Shown here piece by piece: positions 41,358 through 51,425 of a stretch of 64,000 bases of DNA. The stretch lies in NCBI RefSeq assembly GCF_024158125.1, contig NZ_JAMZFT010000001.1, forward strand, positions 1,054,001 to 1,118,000, given 5' to 3'. Numbering within the stretch: the stretch's first letter is position 1; every line of letters begins with the position of its first letter. Source of the stretch: Futiania mangrovi. Its GTDB lineage: Bacteria > Pseudomonadota > Alphaproteobacteria > Futianiales > Futianiaceae. The position numbers and the translations under genes are program-made. The notes under the pieces are model-generated. The model was not told the origin of the DNA and did no database searches. It saw only the letters and a program-made list of their open reading frames with translations.

Positions 41358-43540
41358 GGCGATTGCGGCACCCAGGGACGGTTGCCGCGGGCACGAGCCA
41401 CGGTTTCGACATGGACTCGCTCGCCTTGCACGGTGAGTGCCGTTGCCCCTTCCCGCTCGAGCCAGGTGCGGTCGATGGCATGCCCGGGCAGCTCCGGACA
41501 TCTTAGACCTTCACGCGGAGCGATGATGATTGCGGCAAGCGCGCAATGCGCTTCCTCACCCCTGACACTGCGTCCTGAAGCTGCGGTCAGCACCGCGATG
41601 CCGATGCCCCCGCGACTGGACAGCACGCATGGGACCGCCGTACCGCAGGCGGCTTCCCAAGCCGTCCGGGCCACCTCCAGCGGTCGGGGGTCGCCGTCCG
41701 CTCGCAACCAGCGTTCGGCTGCGAAGGTCGAGCGCCGATTGAGAGCCATGGCGTAGTCCCCCTCCTCGTGCAGGCGTACGGCAATCGTCGCACCGATGTC
41801 GTCGACGAGGATGTCCGGGCCACGCGCCGTCGCAAAAGCTGCAAGTCCTGCACACAGAGGGACGAGCCCCATCCACCGGGTGCCGCCCCTCTGCAGCAGC
41901 AGGACGAGGCTACCTGCGACCACGGCGATCAGGGCCCAGAGAGGTGGCCGCGCCACGATGAACTCCGCGCCGGGCAATGCCGCGACCGCCGCGGCGACGG
42001 CAAGCACTGCGTCGATCCCCCATCCGGCAGCGGCGAGCGCGAACTCAGAAGCGGCACTCCATCCCAACTCCAGCAGCAAGCCCGCAACAAGCGCGGGCAT
42101 CACCAGCAGCGCCACGACCGGCACGGCCGCCAGATTGGCAAGCAGGCCGAGTACCGCGACGCGGTCGAAGTGAAAGGCAGCAAACGGCGCGGTTGCCAGG
42201 CCGGCGATCAGGCTGGTTCCAGCGACACCTGCCATGTAGGCTGCCACACGATGGAGGGCGCCATGCTGGCGCGGGCGTTCGCCGCGCGGGCGGGCGGACC
42301 AGCGCTCGTAGATGGCGACAAGCGCTACCACCGCGGCGAAGGACATCTGGAACCCCGCCTCGAGCAAAGCCTCTGGCTGAAGCGCAAGGATGACGAGAGC
42401 GGCCAGCGCGACCGTCCGCATGGAAATGGCGCGCCGGTCGATCAGCACGGCGGAAAGCACCAGCATAGCCATCAGGAAGGCGCGGACGGTGGGCACCGAA
42501 GCGCCCGAGATGCCGAGATAGGCGGTAGCGGCAACCATCGCGGCCACGGCGGCGATCTTCTTCGCTGGCAGGCGCAGCGCAAGCGGGGGAATGAGCGCGA
42601 TGGTCCCTCTCACCGCCCCGAAGACGGCGCCAACCACCAGGCCCATGTGCAAGCCGGAGATCGCAAGAAGGTGGGCAAGGCCCGCAGCGCGCAGGTGCTC
42701 TGTGTTCTCCGGCGGAATCCCGCCTCTGTCTCCGGTGACAAGGGCCACCGCGACCCCGCCTGCGGAACCCGGGATCGCAACGCGCAGCCGTTCCGCCACC
42801 GCGGCGCGCAGGCTCGCCCAGAAGCCCACACCGCCCGCACCGTCGACCGGTGCAATGACGCTCAGGCGCCGAACCTGGCCCAGTCCGCCGATCGATTCGA
42901 AGAAGAGCCGCCGCCCGAAATCATAGGCACCCGGCGCCACCGGGGGAGGGGGCGGCCATAGCCTCGCCGTCGCCTCGACACGCACCCCCGGCAAGAGGTC
43001 AGGCCCCGCCCCGCGTGCAGGCACGGCAAGCCGCAGACGGCGCGGCGTCGTACCGGGCCCAAGCCCCCCGATGCGGTCCACCTGAAGCACCACTGTCATG
43101 TCGCGGCCGCCGTCACCTTTTCCGGAGACCGCAAGCACACGGCCCGTCACCTCGGCGCTGCCGATACCCCTGTCGAGGACGGGCGTGCCGACCCCCTGGG
43201 TCCGCAGGGTTCCTGCAAGCACGCCGGTCAGCACCATTGCGGCAGCGAGACAGACGATCCGGAAGCCCGCACGTCCCGTTCGCCATGCTGCGGCGGCGAG
43301 CACGGCCACCGCGAGGGTCAGAAGCACGGGCGCAGCCTGCGCGGGTTCGGCCGGCAAGGCGAAATAGACGGCAATGCCGAGGGCCAGGAGAACAGGCGCC
43401 CAGGTGAAGGGCTGCGCCTGTTGTGCAATCCTGCCCGCGGCCCGCTTCACACCGCGGCGCAGACGCCGGCGCCGGGGCACTGCCATGGCGGCGGGCTTCA
43501 AAGGCCGGGCTGCCGGTGGTAAGGAAGCCGCGCCACTCAT
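41351..43540 (-). CDS. comEC: ComEC/Rec2 family DNA uptake channel
   Basis: ComEC forms the inner-membrane channel for transforming DNA. The 729-residue protein has a Pro/Arg-rich N-terminus, several hydrophobic helices, a DUF4131 region (near [14 protein letters not shown]) and the competence domain with [22 protein letters not shown] and about ten membrane helices. The C-terminal part (after about 580) lacks the HxHxDH metallo-beta-lactamase motif of long ComEC proteins. I chose the ATG at 43540 ([11 protein letters not shown]). An ATG at 43486 is possible. It is divergent from gltX. Confidence 0.9.
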   Translation of the reverse strand: MSGAASLPPAARPLKPAAMAVPRRRRLRRGVKRAAGRIAQQAQPFTWAPVLLALGIAVYFALPAEPAQAAPVLLTLAVAVLAAAAWRTGRAGFRIVCLAAAMVLTGVLAGTLRTQGVGTPVLDRGIGSAEVTGRVLAVSGKGDGGRDMTVVLQVDRIGGLGPGTTPRRLRLAVPARGAGPDLLPGVRVEATARLWPPPPPVAPGAYDFGRRLFFESIGGLGQVRRLSVIAPVDGAGGVGFWASLRAAVAERLRVAIPGSAGGVAVALVTGDRGGIPPENTEHLRAAGLAHLLAISGLHMGLVVGAVFGAVRGTIALIPPLALRLPAKKIAAVAAMVAATAYLGISGASVPTVRAFLMAMLVLSAVLIDRRAISMRTVALAALVILALQPEALLEAGFQMSFAAVVALVAIYERWSARPRGERPRQHGALHRVAAYMAGVAGTSLIAGLATAPFAAFHFDRVAVLGLLANLAAVPVVALLVMPALVAGLLLELGWSAASEFALAAAGWGIDAVLAVAAAVAALPGAEFIVARPPLWALIAVVAGSLVLLLQRGGTRWMGLVPLCAGLAAFATARGPDILVDDIGATIAVRLHEEGDYAMALNRRSTFAAERWLRADGDPRPLEVARTAWEAACGTAVPCVLSSRGGIGIAVLTAASGRSVRGEEAHCALAAIIIAPREGLRCPELPGHAIDRTWLEREGATALTVQGERVHVETVARARGNRPWVPQSPQ

Positions 43541-43567
43541 CGCCACGCCACGAACACAGGACGCCCC

Positions 43568-44980
43568 ATGGCCGACCCCCGGACAGTTGTCACCCGCTTC
43601 GCCCCCTCGCCGACCGGCTTCCTGCACATTGGAAACGCGCGGACGGCGTTGTTCAACTGGCTTTATGCACGTCACACGGGTGGAAAGTTCCTGCTGCGCA
43701 TCGAGGACACGGACCGTGCACGCTCCACCGACGCGGCAATCCAGGCAATTTTCGACGGCTTGCGCTGGCTGGGCCTCGATTGGGACGGCGATGCGGTCTT
43801 CCAGTTCTCACGCATGGACACGCATGCCAGGGAGGCGAACCGCCTCCTGGACGAAGGCAAGGCCTACCGCTGTTACATGACGGGGGAGGAACTGGAGGCG
43901 GAGCGCGCCCGCGCCCGCAGCGAGGGGGGGCGCGTCGAGAGCCCCTGGCGCGACCGCGACTGGCGGGAGGCACCCGCGGGCCGCCCGTTCGCCGTACGCT
44001 TTCGTGCCCCGCGTGCGGGCGAGACCGTGATCCGCGACATCGTCCAGGGCGAGGTTCGGATTCCCAATACGCAGCTCGACGACATGGTGCTCCTACGCTC
44101 CGACGGCACGCCCACCTACATGCTGTCGGTCGTCGTGGACGATCACGACATGGGCGTGACCCACGTGGTGCGCGGCGACGATCACCTGACCAACGCGGCT
44201 CGACAGATGCAACTGATCGAGGCGCTGGGCTGGTCCGTTCCGGTTTACGCCCACATCGCGCTGATCCACGGGCCCGACGGGGCGAAGCTCTCGAAGCGCC
44301 ACGGCGCGCTGGGTGTGGACTGGTACCGCGACCAGGGCTATCTGCCCGCCGCCATGCGGAACTATCTCGCGCGCCTCGGCTGGGGACACGGCGACGACGA
44401 GATCTTCACGACCGAGCAGGCGATCGCATGGTTCGATATCGCGGACCTCGGCAAGTCGCCCTCGCGCCTGGATTTCGAGAAGATGCGCAGCGTGAACGCT
44501 CACTATCTGCGCGCGATGCCGGCGCAGGACGCGCTGGCTGCACTGGAAGAATTCGCAACCGCACACGGCCATGCGGCCTTCAACGAAACCCAGCGTGCCC
44601 GGATTGCAGGGATGCTGGATGCGCTGCGCGAACGGGCGAGCACGTTGGCCGACCTGCTGGACCAGGCGGCGTTCCTGCTCACCGACGAGGTGATCGTGCC
44701 GGACGATGCCGCTGCCGCCGTGCTGACGGAGGAAGCCCGGGCGCGGCTCGGTGCACTGGCGGACGCGCTGGCCGATGTCGAGCCATGGACAGCCGAAAGC
44801 CTCGAGGCGGCGGTCAAGGCGCACCTGAAGGATCAGGGCCTCAAGCTGGGCGCTGTCGGGCCGGCGATACGGGCCTGCCTCGTGGGCCGGACGGCGAGCC
44901 CCAGCCTGTTCGCGGTGCTGGGTGGCGTGGGCCGCGAAACGGCGCTGATGCGCCTGCGCGCAGCCGCGCGCCCGGCATGA
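43568..44980 (+). CDS. gltX: Glutamyl-tRNA synthetase
   Basis: GltX charges tRNA(Glu), and possibly tRNA(Gln) where amidation is used. The 470-residue class I enzyme has [19 protein letters not shown] (HIGH-like), [32 protein letters not shown] and the KMSKS-like [11 protein letters not shown], with a full anticodon-binding C-terminus. AGGA precedes the ATG at 43568. Only about 27 bases separate it from the chosen comEC start, so its promoter probably lies within the comEC 5' end. gltA follows after 175 bases. Confidence 0.95.
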   Translation: MADPRTVVTRFAPSPTGFLHIGNARTALFNWLYARHTGGKFLLRIEDTDRARSTDAAIQAIFDGLRWLGLDWDGDAVFQFSRMDTHAREANRLLDEGKAYRCYMTGEELEAERARARSEGGRVESPWRDRDWREAPAGRPFAVRFRAPRAGETVIRDIVQGEVRIPNTQLDDMVLLRSDGTPTYMLSVVVDDHDMGVTHVVRGDDHLTNAARQMQLIEALGWSVPVYAHIALIHGPDGAKLSKRHGALGVDWYRDQGYLPAAMRNYLARLGWGHGDDEIFTTEQAIAWFDIADLGKSPSRLDFEKMRSVNAHYLRAMPAQDALAALEEFATAHGHAAFNETQRARIAGMLDALRERASTLADLLDQAAFLLTDEVIVPDDAAAAVLTEEARARLGALADALADVEPWTAESLEAAVKAHLKDQGLKLGAVGPAIRACLVGRTASPSLFAVLGGVGRETALMRLRAAARPA

Positions 44981-45038
44981 GCGCCCCCCGATTTCGGGAC
45001 GTGACGGCTGCGCTTCAAGGGCTTATGGTGCGCTGCGA

Positions 45039-45067
45039 TTGGCGGGGGCGCCCCAACGCCGTATAAC
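45039..45067 (+). promoter_or_regulatory. gltA promoter
   Basis: In the 175-base gap after gltX, TTGGCG (45039-45044), an exact 17-base spacer and TATAAC (45062-45067) form a good sigma70-type promoter. The leader is about 80 bases and leads to AGGAGG (45144-45149) and the GTG start of gltA at 45156. I see no convincing gltX terminator. Confidence 0.6.
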
Positions 45068-45155
45068 CCGTCGCGGAGACCTCTATTCGTCGCCTGTGCC
45101 GCCGGACCTTCCTACCGGGGGCAGCCTTGCGACCTCAGCCTCGAGGAGGGATGCA

Positions 45156-46451
45156 GTGAGCGATAACAACAAGACTGCAACGCTGAACGTGGACGGCAAG
45201 CCGTTTGACCTGCCGGTCCACTCCGGAACCGTCGGCCCGGACGTGATCGACGTGCGCAAGCTTTATGGCTCCACGGGGAAGTTCACCTACGACCCGGGCT
45301 TCACCTCCACCGCGAGCTGCTCCTCGAAGATCACCTATATCGACGGTGACGAGGGCGTGCTGCTCTATCGCGGCTATCCCATCGACCAGCTTGCTGAGAA
45401 GTCGCACTTTCTCGAGGTCTGCTACCTGCTGCTCTATGGGGAACTGCCGACGCCGGCGCAGTGCGAGGACTTCGAAAAGACCATCACCTACCACACGATG
45501 GTCCACGAGCAGATCCAGTTCCTGTTCCGCGGCTTCCGGCGCGACGCGCATCCCATGGCCGTGATGGTCGGCGTCGTCGGCGCGCTGTCGGCGTTCTATC
45601 ACGACTCCACCGACATCAACGATCCCGAGCAGCGCAAGATCGCGACCCACCGCCTTGTGGCAAAGGTGCCGACGATCGCGGCGATGGCCTTCAAGTACTC
45701 CATTGGCCAGCCGTTCGTGTATCCGCGCAACGACCTCGGCTACACCGAGAACTTCATGCGCATGTGCTTCGCCGTGCCGTGCGAGGAATACACGCCGAAC
45801 CCGGTGCTGGCGAAGGCGCTGGACACGATCTTCATCCTGCACGCCGATCACGAGCAGAACGCCTCCACCTCGACGGTGCGCCTGGCGGGCTCTTCGGGCG
45901 CGAACCCGTTCGCCTGCATCGCGGCGGGTATCGCCTGCCTGTGGGGGCCTGCGCACGGCGGCGCGAACGAGGCCGCGCTGCAGATGCTGGAGGAAATCGG
46001 GAGCGTCGACCGTATCCCGGAGTACATCAAGCGCGCCAAGGACAAGAACGATCCCTTCCGCCTGATGGGCTTCGGGCACCGGGTCTACAAGAATTACGAC
46101 CCGCGCGCGAAGGTGATGCAGAAGCAGTGCCACGCGGTGCTGAACGAACTGGGTATAAAGAACGACCCGCTGCTCGAGGTGGCGGTCGAGCTGGAGCGCA
46201 TCGCGCTGTCGGACGAGTATTTCGTCGAGAAGAAGCTCTACCCGAACATCGATTTCTATTCCGGCATCACGCTGCGCGCGCTGGGCTTCCCGGTGACAAT
46301 GTTCACCGCGCTGTTCGCGCTGGCCCGCACGGTGGGCTGGATCGCGCAGTGGAAGGAGATGATCGAGGATCCCGAGCAGCGCATCGGCCGCCCGCGTCAG
46401 CTCTACACCGGCCCCGGCGAGCGGGACTACGTGCCGCTCGGCAAGCGCTGA
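45156..46451 (+). CDS. gltA: Citrate synthase
   Basis: GltA condenses acetyl-CoA and oxaloacetate at the entry to the TCA cycle. The 431-residue protein is the long, NADH-sensitive bacterial type. It shows [19 protein letters not shown], the active-site His in [28 protein letters not shown] with the second His, [13 protein letters not shown], and [13 protein letters not shown] with the catalytic Asp. GTG at 45156 is the start, with AGGAGG six bases upstream. ATG-start extensions have no homology. It converges with lpxB, four bases away, with no terminator visible. Confidence 0.97.
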   Translation: MSDNNKTATLNVDGKPFDLPVHSGTVGPDVIDVRKLYGSTGKFTYDPGFTSTASCSSKITYIDGDEGVLLYRGYPIDQLAEKSHFLEVCYLLLYGELPTPAQCEDFEKTITYHTMVHEQIQFLFRGFRRDAHPMAVMVGVVGALSAFYHDSTDINDPEQRKIATHRLVAKVPTIAAMAFKYSIGQPFVYPRNDLGYTENFMRMCFAVPCEEYTPNPVLAKALDTIFILHADHEQNASTSTVRLAGSSGANPFACIAAGIACLWGPAHGGANEAALQMLEEIGSVDRIPEYIKRAKDKNDPFRLMGFGHRVYKNYDPRAKVMQKQCHAVLNELGIKNDPLLEVAVELERIALSDEYFVEKKLYPNIDFYSGITLRALGFPVTMFTALFALARTVGWIAQWKEMIEDPEQRIGRPRQLYTGPGERDYVPLGKR

Positions 46452-46455
46452 CCGG

Positions 46456-47625
46456 TCAGAGGCCGAGGCGGCGGGCGATGGCCTCCGCCGCCCGTTCGGC
46501 GGGTGGACGCCCGCCCCGGCCCAGCATCTCCATGGCTTCGGCAAACGCCGCGCGCTGATCCTGGCGCGCGGTTTCGTCGTTCAGGAGCCGCCTCACGGCG
46601 GCGCTCAGGCGGTCAGGCGTGCAGGCGTCCTGCAAAAGCTCCGGCACCACCGGACGGTCGAGCAGGATGTTGACGAGCGTCGCATAACGCACACGGATAA
46701 GCCTTTGCGCGATGGCGGCGCTGAGCGCGCCAACGCGGTAGGCCACGACCATCGGGGTTCCGGCGGCCGCAAGTTCCAGCGACACGGTTCCCGACGCTGC
46801 GAGCGCGGCATCGGCGGCATGGAAGGCCGCGAACTTCTCCGCCTCTCCCGTGACCGTGAAGGTTCTCTCCCCCCAGGTGGCAAGCGCCTCGCCAATACGC
46901 GCGGCCTGAGACGGAACCGTCGGCGTCACGGTCCACAGGCCGGGATGATCGGCCCGAAGGCGATTGAGGGTCTCGCCGAAAACCGGCAGGAGGCGCGTGA
47001 CCTCGGACGTCCGGCTGCCGGGCAGGACGGCAAGCAGCGGCGCGTCCGCCGCAATACCGTGGCGCGCCCGAAAAGCGGCGCCCGTAACCGGATCGGGCGG
47101 CACGCGCGTGACGACCGGGTGGCCGACAAAGGTCGCGGGCAGACCGAAGCCCGCGAAGAAATCCGGCTCGAAGGGAAAGAGGCACAGAAGCTCGTCATAG
47201 ACGCCCTTCAGCTTGCGCGCGCGTCCCGGCAGCCAGGCCCAGAGCTTCGGTGCGGCGTAGTGCAGGATCGGCATGCCGGGCCGGCCTGCCCGCACCCGGC
47301 GCGCAAGCCGTCCGTTGAAACCGAGCGAGTCGATGGTGAGCAGCAGGTCCGGTGCCTCGCGTTCGGCCAGCACTGCCGCAGCCCGCAACCGGGCGAGAAT
47401 ACGCCCGATACTGGGCAGCACGTCGCCCAGCCCCATGACCGCGATGTCGTCGAGCGGAAACAGGCTTTCCAGCCCCTCCTCCGCCATCGCGGGGCCGCCG
47501 ACGCCGACGAAACGCAACCGGCCAGGCGCCCGCCCCTTCAGCGCGGCCATCACCTCGCCCCCAAGCCGGTCCCCGGAATACTCGCCAGCCACGATCATCA
47601 CCGTGCGCCGGGCTTGCGCGCTCAT
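46456..47625 (-). CDS. lpxB: Lipid-A-disaccharide synthase LpxB
   Basis: LpxB joins UDP-2,3-diacylglucosamine and lipid X to form the lipid A disaccharide. The 389-residue GT-B protein matches over its length, with VGGPAMAEEGLESLFPLDDIAVMG, HYAAPKLWAWLPGRARKLK and the UDP-binding VLPGSRTSEV. Some usually strict positions differ: GEASGD is GEYSGD (14-19), and the IDAPDFN segment is IDSLGFN, keeping Asp99 but not the following Pro-Asp. It is the last gene of lpxD-fabZ-lpxA-lpxI-lpxB and overlaps lpxI as ATGA. Confidence 0.93.
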   Translation of the reverse strand: MSAQARRTVMIVAGEYSGDRLGGEVMAALKGRAPGRLRFVGVGGPAMAEEGLESLFPLDDIAVMGLGDVLPSIGRILARLRAAAVLAEREAPDLLLTIDSLGFNGRLARRVRAGRPGMPILHYAAPKLWAWLPGRARKLKGVYDELLCLFPFEPDFFAGFGLPATFVGHPVVTRVPPDPVTGAAFRARHGIAADAPLLAVLPGSRTSEVTRLLPVFGETLNRLRADHPGLWTVTPTVPSQAARIGEALATWGERTFTVTGEAEKFAAFHAADAALAASGTVSLELAAAGTPMVVAYRVGALSAAIAQRLIRVRYATLVNILLDRPVVPELLQDACTPDRLSAAVRRLLNDETARQDQRAAFAEAMEMLGRGGRPPAERAAEAIARRLGL

Positions 47626-48488
47626 GCCCCCGCTCCGCAGTGCCGCGACAGGTCATGCGCGGTGTAGCCGACGACGAAGAGCCCCTCCGCATCGGCCGCT
47701 GCAATCACGTCGTGGCGGTCGAGGATCAGCGCGTCGCCCGCCCGCAGCGCGATCCCGGCCAGCCCGGCCGCCGCGGCGCGGCGCACCGTCTCCGGCCCGA
47801 TCGCGGGCAGATCGAGGCGGCGCTCCTGCGCGTGCTTGGCGGCCTTCAGGAGCACGCCTGCGCGCGCGGCCTTGCCCGTGCCGCGGACATGGGCAGGCAA
47901 ATCCGCAAGACGTGCCAGCATGGCGTCGGTCCCTTCGACCGCCTCGATGGCAAGCGCGATGCCGCGCGCAACGACCGCCCCCTGGCCCACGTCGAAGGGT
48001 GCCAGCGCGCCGACGATCGCATCGGCCCGCGCGATGTCGGCCCAATCCGCACCGTCGGGTGACGAGACGGTCAGGCAGCACTCCGTGGCGAGCAGGGGCG
48101 CCGCGACCTCCTCCGGCCCGACGACGCGAAAGCCCTCATCCTCGAATGCCCCGACGATGGCCCGCATCAGTGCATCGTCGCCGCCACGCAGCTTCGGTGC
48201 GAGGCGGGGCAAGAGCCGGATCCCCGTCCAGTCGAGCTTGAGGTCGCCGAGATCGGGACGCGACACATAACCGGCGATGGCAACCTCGTGGCAGCCTGCC
48301 GTGCGCAGAAGGGAGAACAGGCGCCCGACCTGGCCAAGGCCTACGGTCGCGTCGGCATCTACCTCGGCTCCCTCCCCAGCCAGCGCCACGACGAACACGC
48401 TCCGGCCCGCCGCACGCGCAGCCGCCGCCAGACGGGCGGGCAGCGCCCCGCCCCCGGCAACGATGCCGAGCGGGCCACCCCCTGTCAT
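47622..48488 (-). CDS. lpxI: UDP-2,3-diacylglucosamine pyrophosphatase LpxI
   Basis: LpxI hydrolyses UDP-2,3-diacylglucosamine to lipid X and UMP. It is the alphaproteobacterial alternative to LpxH. The 288-residue DUF1009 protein shows GIVAGGGALPARLA, GQVGRLFSLLRTAGCHEVAIAG, PRLAPKLRGGDDALMRAI, VVARGIALAIEAVEGTDAML and LPAIGPETVRRAAAAGL. Its ATG overlaps the lpxA stop (TGATG) and its stop overlaps lpxB (ATGA), so the steps LpxA-LpxI-LpxB are co-translated. Confidence 0.95.
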   Translation of the reverse strand: MTGGGPLGIVAGGGALPARLAAAARAAGRSVFVVALAGEGAEVDADATVGLGQVGRLFSLLRTAGCHEVAIAGYVSRPDLGDLKLDWTGIRLLPRLAPKLRGGDDALMRAIVGAFEDEGFRVVGPEEVAAPLLATECCLTVSSPDGADWADIARADAIVGALAPFDVGQGAVVARGIALAIEAVEGTDAMLARLADLPAHVRGTGKAARAGVLLKAAKHAQERRLDLPAIGPETVRRAAAAGLAGIALRAGDALILDRHDVIAAADAEGLFVVGYTAHDLSRHCGAGA

Positions 48489-49279
48489 CAGCCGCGCGCG
48501 GGCGTGCAGAACGACCGCGAGGTGTCGGCGGTCACGAAGGCGATCACCTCCTGCACGAGGGTCGAATCCACGTACTTCTGCGCCACCGCGGCCGCCCGTT
48601 CCTGGAGCGTACCCTCTCCAGCGAAAAGCTCCTGGTAGGCCGCACGGAGTGTGCTGATCTCCGGCTTGGAGAAACCGCGGCGCTTGAGGCCCACGAGGTT
48701 CAGCCCCTGAAGAACCGCGCGGTTCCCGGTCACGAGGCCGAAGGGGATGATGTCGTGCTCAACCCCCGACATGCCGCCAACCATGGCGTGACGCCCGATG
48801 CGGACGAACTGGTGCACAGCCGACAGCCCGCCCAGAATGGCGTGGTCGCCGATCTGCACATGACCGGCGCAGGTTGCATTGTTCACGAGGATCACATGAT
48901 CGCCGATCCGGCAGTCATGGCCCACGTGCGCCCCGACCATGATGAGGCAGCTGGCGCCGACACTGGTCAGTCCTCCGCCTCCCTCCGTGCCAGGGTTGAG
49001 GGTCGCATGTTCGCGGATCACCGTCCGCGGACCCACCGTAAGGGCCGTTTCCTCCCCCCTGTACTTCAGGTCCTGGGGCGCGTGCCCGACCGAGGCGAAG
49101 GGATAGACGGTCACGCCCTCTCCGAGATGGGTCCGGCCGGCGACCGCGACATGGGAATGCAGCCGTACCCCCTGGTCGAGCTGCACACCCGCCCCGACCA
49201 CGCAATAGGGGCCAATGGCGACGTCGGCGGCAAGCACGGCACCGGGATCGACGATCGCGGTCGGGTGGATATTGGACAT
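48488..49279 (-). CDS. lpxA: UDP-N-acetylglucosamine acyltransferase LpxA
   Basis: LpxA adds a 3-hydroxyacyl chain from ACP to UDP-GlcNAc, the first lipid A step. The 263-residue left-handed beta-helix starts MSNIHPTAIVDPGAVLA, has hexapeptide repeats throughout, the active-site His in VGAHVGHDCRIGDH, NNATCAGHVQIGDHA and the C-terminal helical domain with QGLNLVGLKRRGFS. The start at 49279 has GGGAAG upstream. The in-frame extension to 49768 runs into fabZ and is spurious. It overlaps lpxI by one base. Confidence 0.97.
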   Translation of the reverse strand: MSNIHPTAIVDPGAVLAADVAIGPYCVVGAGVQLDQGVRLHSHVAVAGRTHLGEGVTVYPFASVGHAPQDLKYRGEETALTVGPRTVIREHATLNPGTEGGGGLTSVGASCLIMVGAHVGHDCRIGDHVILVNNATCAGHVQIGDHAILGGLSAVHQFVRIGRHAMVGGMSGVEHDIIPFGLVTGNRAVLQGLNLVGLKRRGFSKPEISTLRAAYQELFAGEGTLQERAAAVAQKYVDSTLVQEVIAFVTADTSRSFCTPARG

Positions 49280-49296
49280 GAAGCTTCCCGCTCTCC

Positions 49297-49761
49297 TCAG
49301 GGATCGACGATCATGGCGCCGAACTCGGCCTCGGCCACAAGCTGGCCGTCCACCTTGGCAGCGCCACGGAACTTCCAGACATTGCCGCGGCTGCGCTCGA
49401 CGCCGACATGGATGTGCAGCTGGTCGCCCGGCGTGACGGGCCGGCGGAACCTGGCCTTGTCGATGGTCATGAAATAGACGAGCTTGCCCTCGCCCTCCGG
49501 TCCGAGCGTGTGCACCACCAGAACGCCTGCAGTCTGGGCCATCGCCTCCACGATCAGGACGCCCGGCATGATCGGACGAACCGGGAAATGCCCCTGAAAG
49601 AACGGCTCGTTGATCGTGACATTCTTGATACCGACGGCCGATTCGCCCGCGCGCATGTCGACGACCCGGTCGATCATCAGGAACGGATAACGATGCGGGA
49701 TCATCTTCCAGATCCGTTCGACTCCCACGGAGTCGACAGCCGCAAGGGCTCCGTCGCTCAT
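49297..49761 (-). CDS. fabZ: 3-hydroxyacyl-ACP dehydratase FabZ
   Basis: FabZ dehydrates 3-hydroxyacyl-ACP in fatty acid elongation and competes with LpxA and LpxD for the same substrate. The 154-residue hot-dog protein has the catalytic His in [14 protein letters not shown] and Glu in [17 protein letters not shown], with [10 protein letters not shown] between. Its start overlaps the lpxD stop (ATGA), and lpxA begins 17 bases after its stop, the usual lpxD-fabZ-lpxA order. Confidence 0.97.
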   Translation of the reverse strand: MSDGALAAVDSVGVERIWKMIPHRYPFLMIDRVVDMRAGESAVGIKNVTINEPFFQGHFPVRPIMPGVLIVEAMAQTAGVLVVHTLGPEGEGKLVYFMTIDKARFRRPVTPGDQLHIHVGVERSRGNVWKFRGAAKVDGQLVAEAEFGAMIVDP

Positions 49762-50798
49762 AAGTCACCCCCTCTTGCTTTCCGCAGGCGTGTCAGAAAC
49801 GCCATGTCGCGCATGAACTCCTGGATATCCTTCGCCGGTACGCCGCCATGGACCGCACCTGCCGGGATATCGCGCATGACGCCCGAGCCGCCGGCGACCT
49901 TCGCACCCGTTCCGATGGTCACGCTGTTGGAAATGCCCGTGTTGCCGCCCACCGCGACGAAATCGCCCAGCACGGTGCTTCCACCGATCGCCACCTGGCC
50001 GGACAGGATGCAATGCCGCCCTATCTGCACATTGTGGCCGATCTGGACGAGATTATCGATCTTGCTTCCTTCCCCGACGACGGTGTCGGGACCGGCCCCG
50101 CGGTCGATCGCCGAGTTCGCGCCGATCTCGACATCGTCCTGAACGATGACCCGCCCCAGCTGCGGCACCTTGGCATGCGACGGCAGGCCCATTGCGAACC
50201 CGAACCCGTCCTGGCCGATCCGCACGCCGGGGTGCAGGATGATGCGGTCGCCGAGGCGCGCATGGCTGACCGAGACGAGCGCACCGATCCGGCAGTCACG
50301 CCCGATGGTCACGTTGGCGCCGATCACCGCGTTCGCTGCGATGTGCGTTCGCGCACCGATCTGCGCGCCGGGTCCGATCCATGCACCGGCGTCGATCCTC
50401 ACGCCTTCGCCCAGGCGCGCGCTCTCGTCGACGACCGCGCGGATGTCGATCCCCGGCACGACGGGGTCCTGCGGATAGAACGCCTGCGCAATCAGCGCAT
50501 AGGCGCGGTAGGGATCGTTGGCGAGCACGAGACGGCAGCCGGCCGGCGCATCCTTCGCAAAGCGCGGCAGGGCCACGCACGCACCCGCCCGCGTGGTGCG
50601 AAATTGCCCGAGATACTTGCGGTTGTCGAAGAAGCTCAACTCCGCCGGGCCCGCCGAAGACAACGGGGCAACGTCTTCCACGACGAAATGCGCGTCGTCC
50701 TGATCGGCCAGTACCGCCCCGACGGCGGCAGGCAGCCGTTCGACGATCTCGGCCAGCGTGAGCGTGCAGGCCCGCGTGAAAAAGGCTGGGTCCGCCAT
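49758..50798 (-). CDS. lpxD: UDP-3-O-(3-hydroxyacyl)glucosamine N-acyltransferase LpxD
   Basis: LpxD adds the second hydroxyacyl chain in lipid A synthesis. The 346-residue protein has an N-terminal uridine-binding domain ([20 protein letters not shown]), a long left-handed beta-helix with hexapeptide repeats, [15 protein letters not shown] and the catalytic His in [18 protein letters not shown] precedes the ATG. It follows skp by 12 bases and overlaps fabZ. Confidence 0.97.
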   Translation of the reverse strand: MADPAFFTRACTLTLAEIVERLPAAVGAVLADQDDAHFVVEDVAPLSSAGPAELSFFDNRKYLGQFRTTRAGACVALPRFAKDAPAGCRLVLANDPYRAYALIAQAFYPQDPVVPGIDIRAVVDESARLGEGVRIDAGAWIGPGAQIGARTHIAANAVIGANVTIGRDCRIGALVSVSHARLGDRIILHPGVRIGQDGFGFAMGLPSHAKVPQLGRVIVQDDVEIGANSAIDRGAGPDTVVGEGSKIDNLVQIGHNVQIGRHCILSGQVAIGGSTVLGDFVAVGGNTGISNSVTIGTGAKVAGGSGVMRDIPAGAVHGGVPAKDIQEFMRDMAFLTRLRKARGGDL

Positions 50799-50810
50799 GC
50801 CTTGCTCCTG

Positions 50811-51422
50811 CTAGGGCTCCGCACCGGTCAGGGTCACCTCGATCTGCGGATCGAGCGCGTCGAGGCGCGCCAGTGCGGTGGCCGTGATGTCCATGGCTGT
50901 ATCGTGCAACAGCACGCGCTGCCGTTCCAGCAGGAGCGTCGCGCCCGTCTCGGTGACGAGATCCTTGAGGATCGGCTCGATCGCCGCGCGCAACTGCGAC
51001 TGCGCCTTCTGCTGGGCAAGCTGGATGGCACGGCTGCGCTCCTGGATGCCCATCTGCGTCCCACGCACCTCCTCCTCGAAGGCGCGGGCACGCTGCTGGA
51101 AGCCTTCTTCCGACAGCACGTTGCGCTGCGCGTTCAGGGCATCGCGTTCGCTGCGCAGGCGACTTTCCGCCTCCGAGGCGTCGGCTTGGAGGGTAGCGTT
51201 CAACGTCTCGATCTGCGCGAGCATCCGGCGCGCGGGCTTGGAGTCGCGCATCAGGGCACCTGTGTCGACGACGGCGATCCGGGCGACGGGCAGCGTTGCC
51301 GACGGGGCAGCCTGCTGCGCCCCCGCCACCCCGCCCGCCACGGCCAGTGCAGCCGCGACGCCGCAAACCGCCAAGCGCAACCTGCTGGGCCGCCGCCCAC
51401 GCGCGGGGTACAGGCCGAGCAT
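50811..51422 (-). CDS. skp: OmpH/Skp-family periplasmic chaperone
   Basis: Skp holds unfolded outer-membrane proteins in the periplasm on their way to BamA. The 203-residue protein has a basic N-terminus and signal peptide (LRLAVCGVAAALAVAGGVAGA), then the OmpH core: RIAVVDTGALMRDSK, long charged helices with LNAQRNVLSEEGFQQRARAFEEEV, and ILKDLVTETGATLLLERQRV. The Gln/Ala tail is typical. The start follows the bamA stop by three bases. No ribosome site is clear, so coupling to bamA is likely. Confidence 0.9.
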   Translation of the reverse strand: MLGLYPARGRRPSRLRLAVCGVAAALAVAGGVAGAQQAAPSATLPVARIAVVDTGALMRDSKPARRMLAQIETLNATLQADASEAESRLRSERDALNAQRNVLSEEGFQQRARAFEEEVRGTQMGIQERSRAIQLAQQKAQSQLRAAIEPILKDLVTETGATLLLERQRVLLHDTAMDITATALARLDALDPQIEVTLTGAEP

Positions 51423-51425
51423 GGT

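Noticed and set aside
44981-45038. CCCGATTTCGGG after gltX as a terminator
   Set aside because: The stem is only 4-5 bp with a tiny loop and no T-run.
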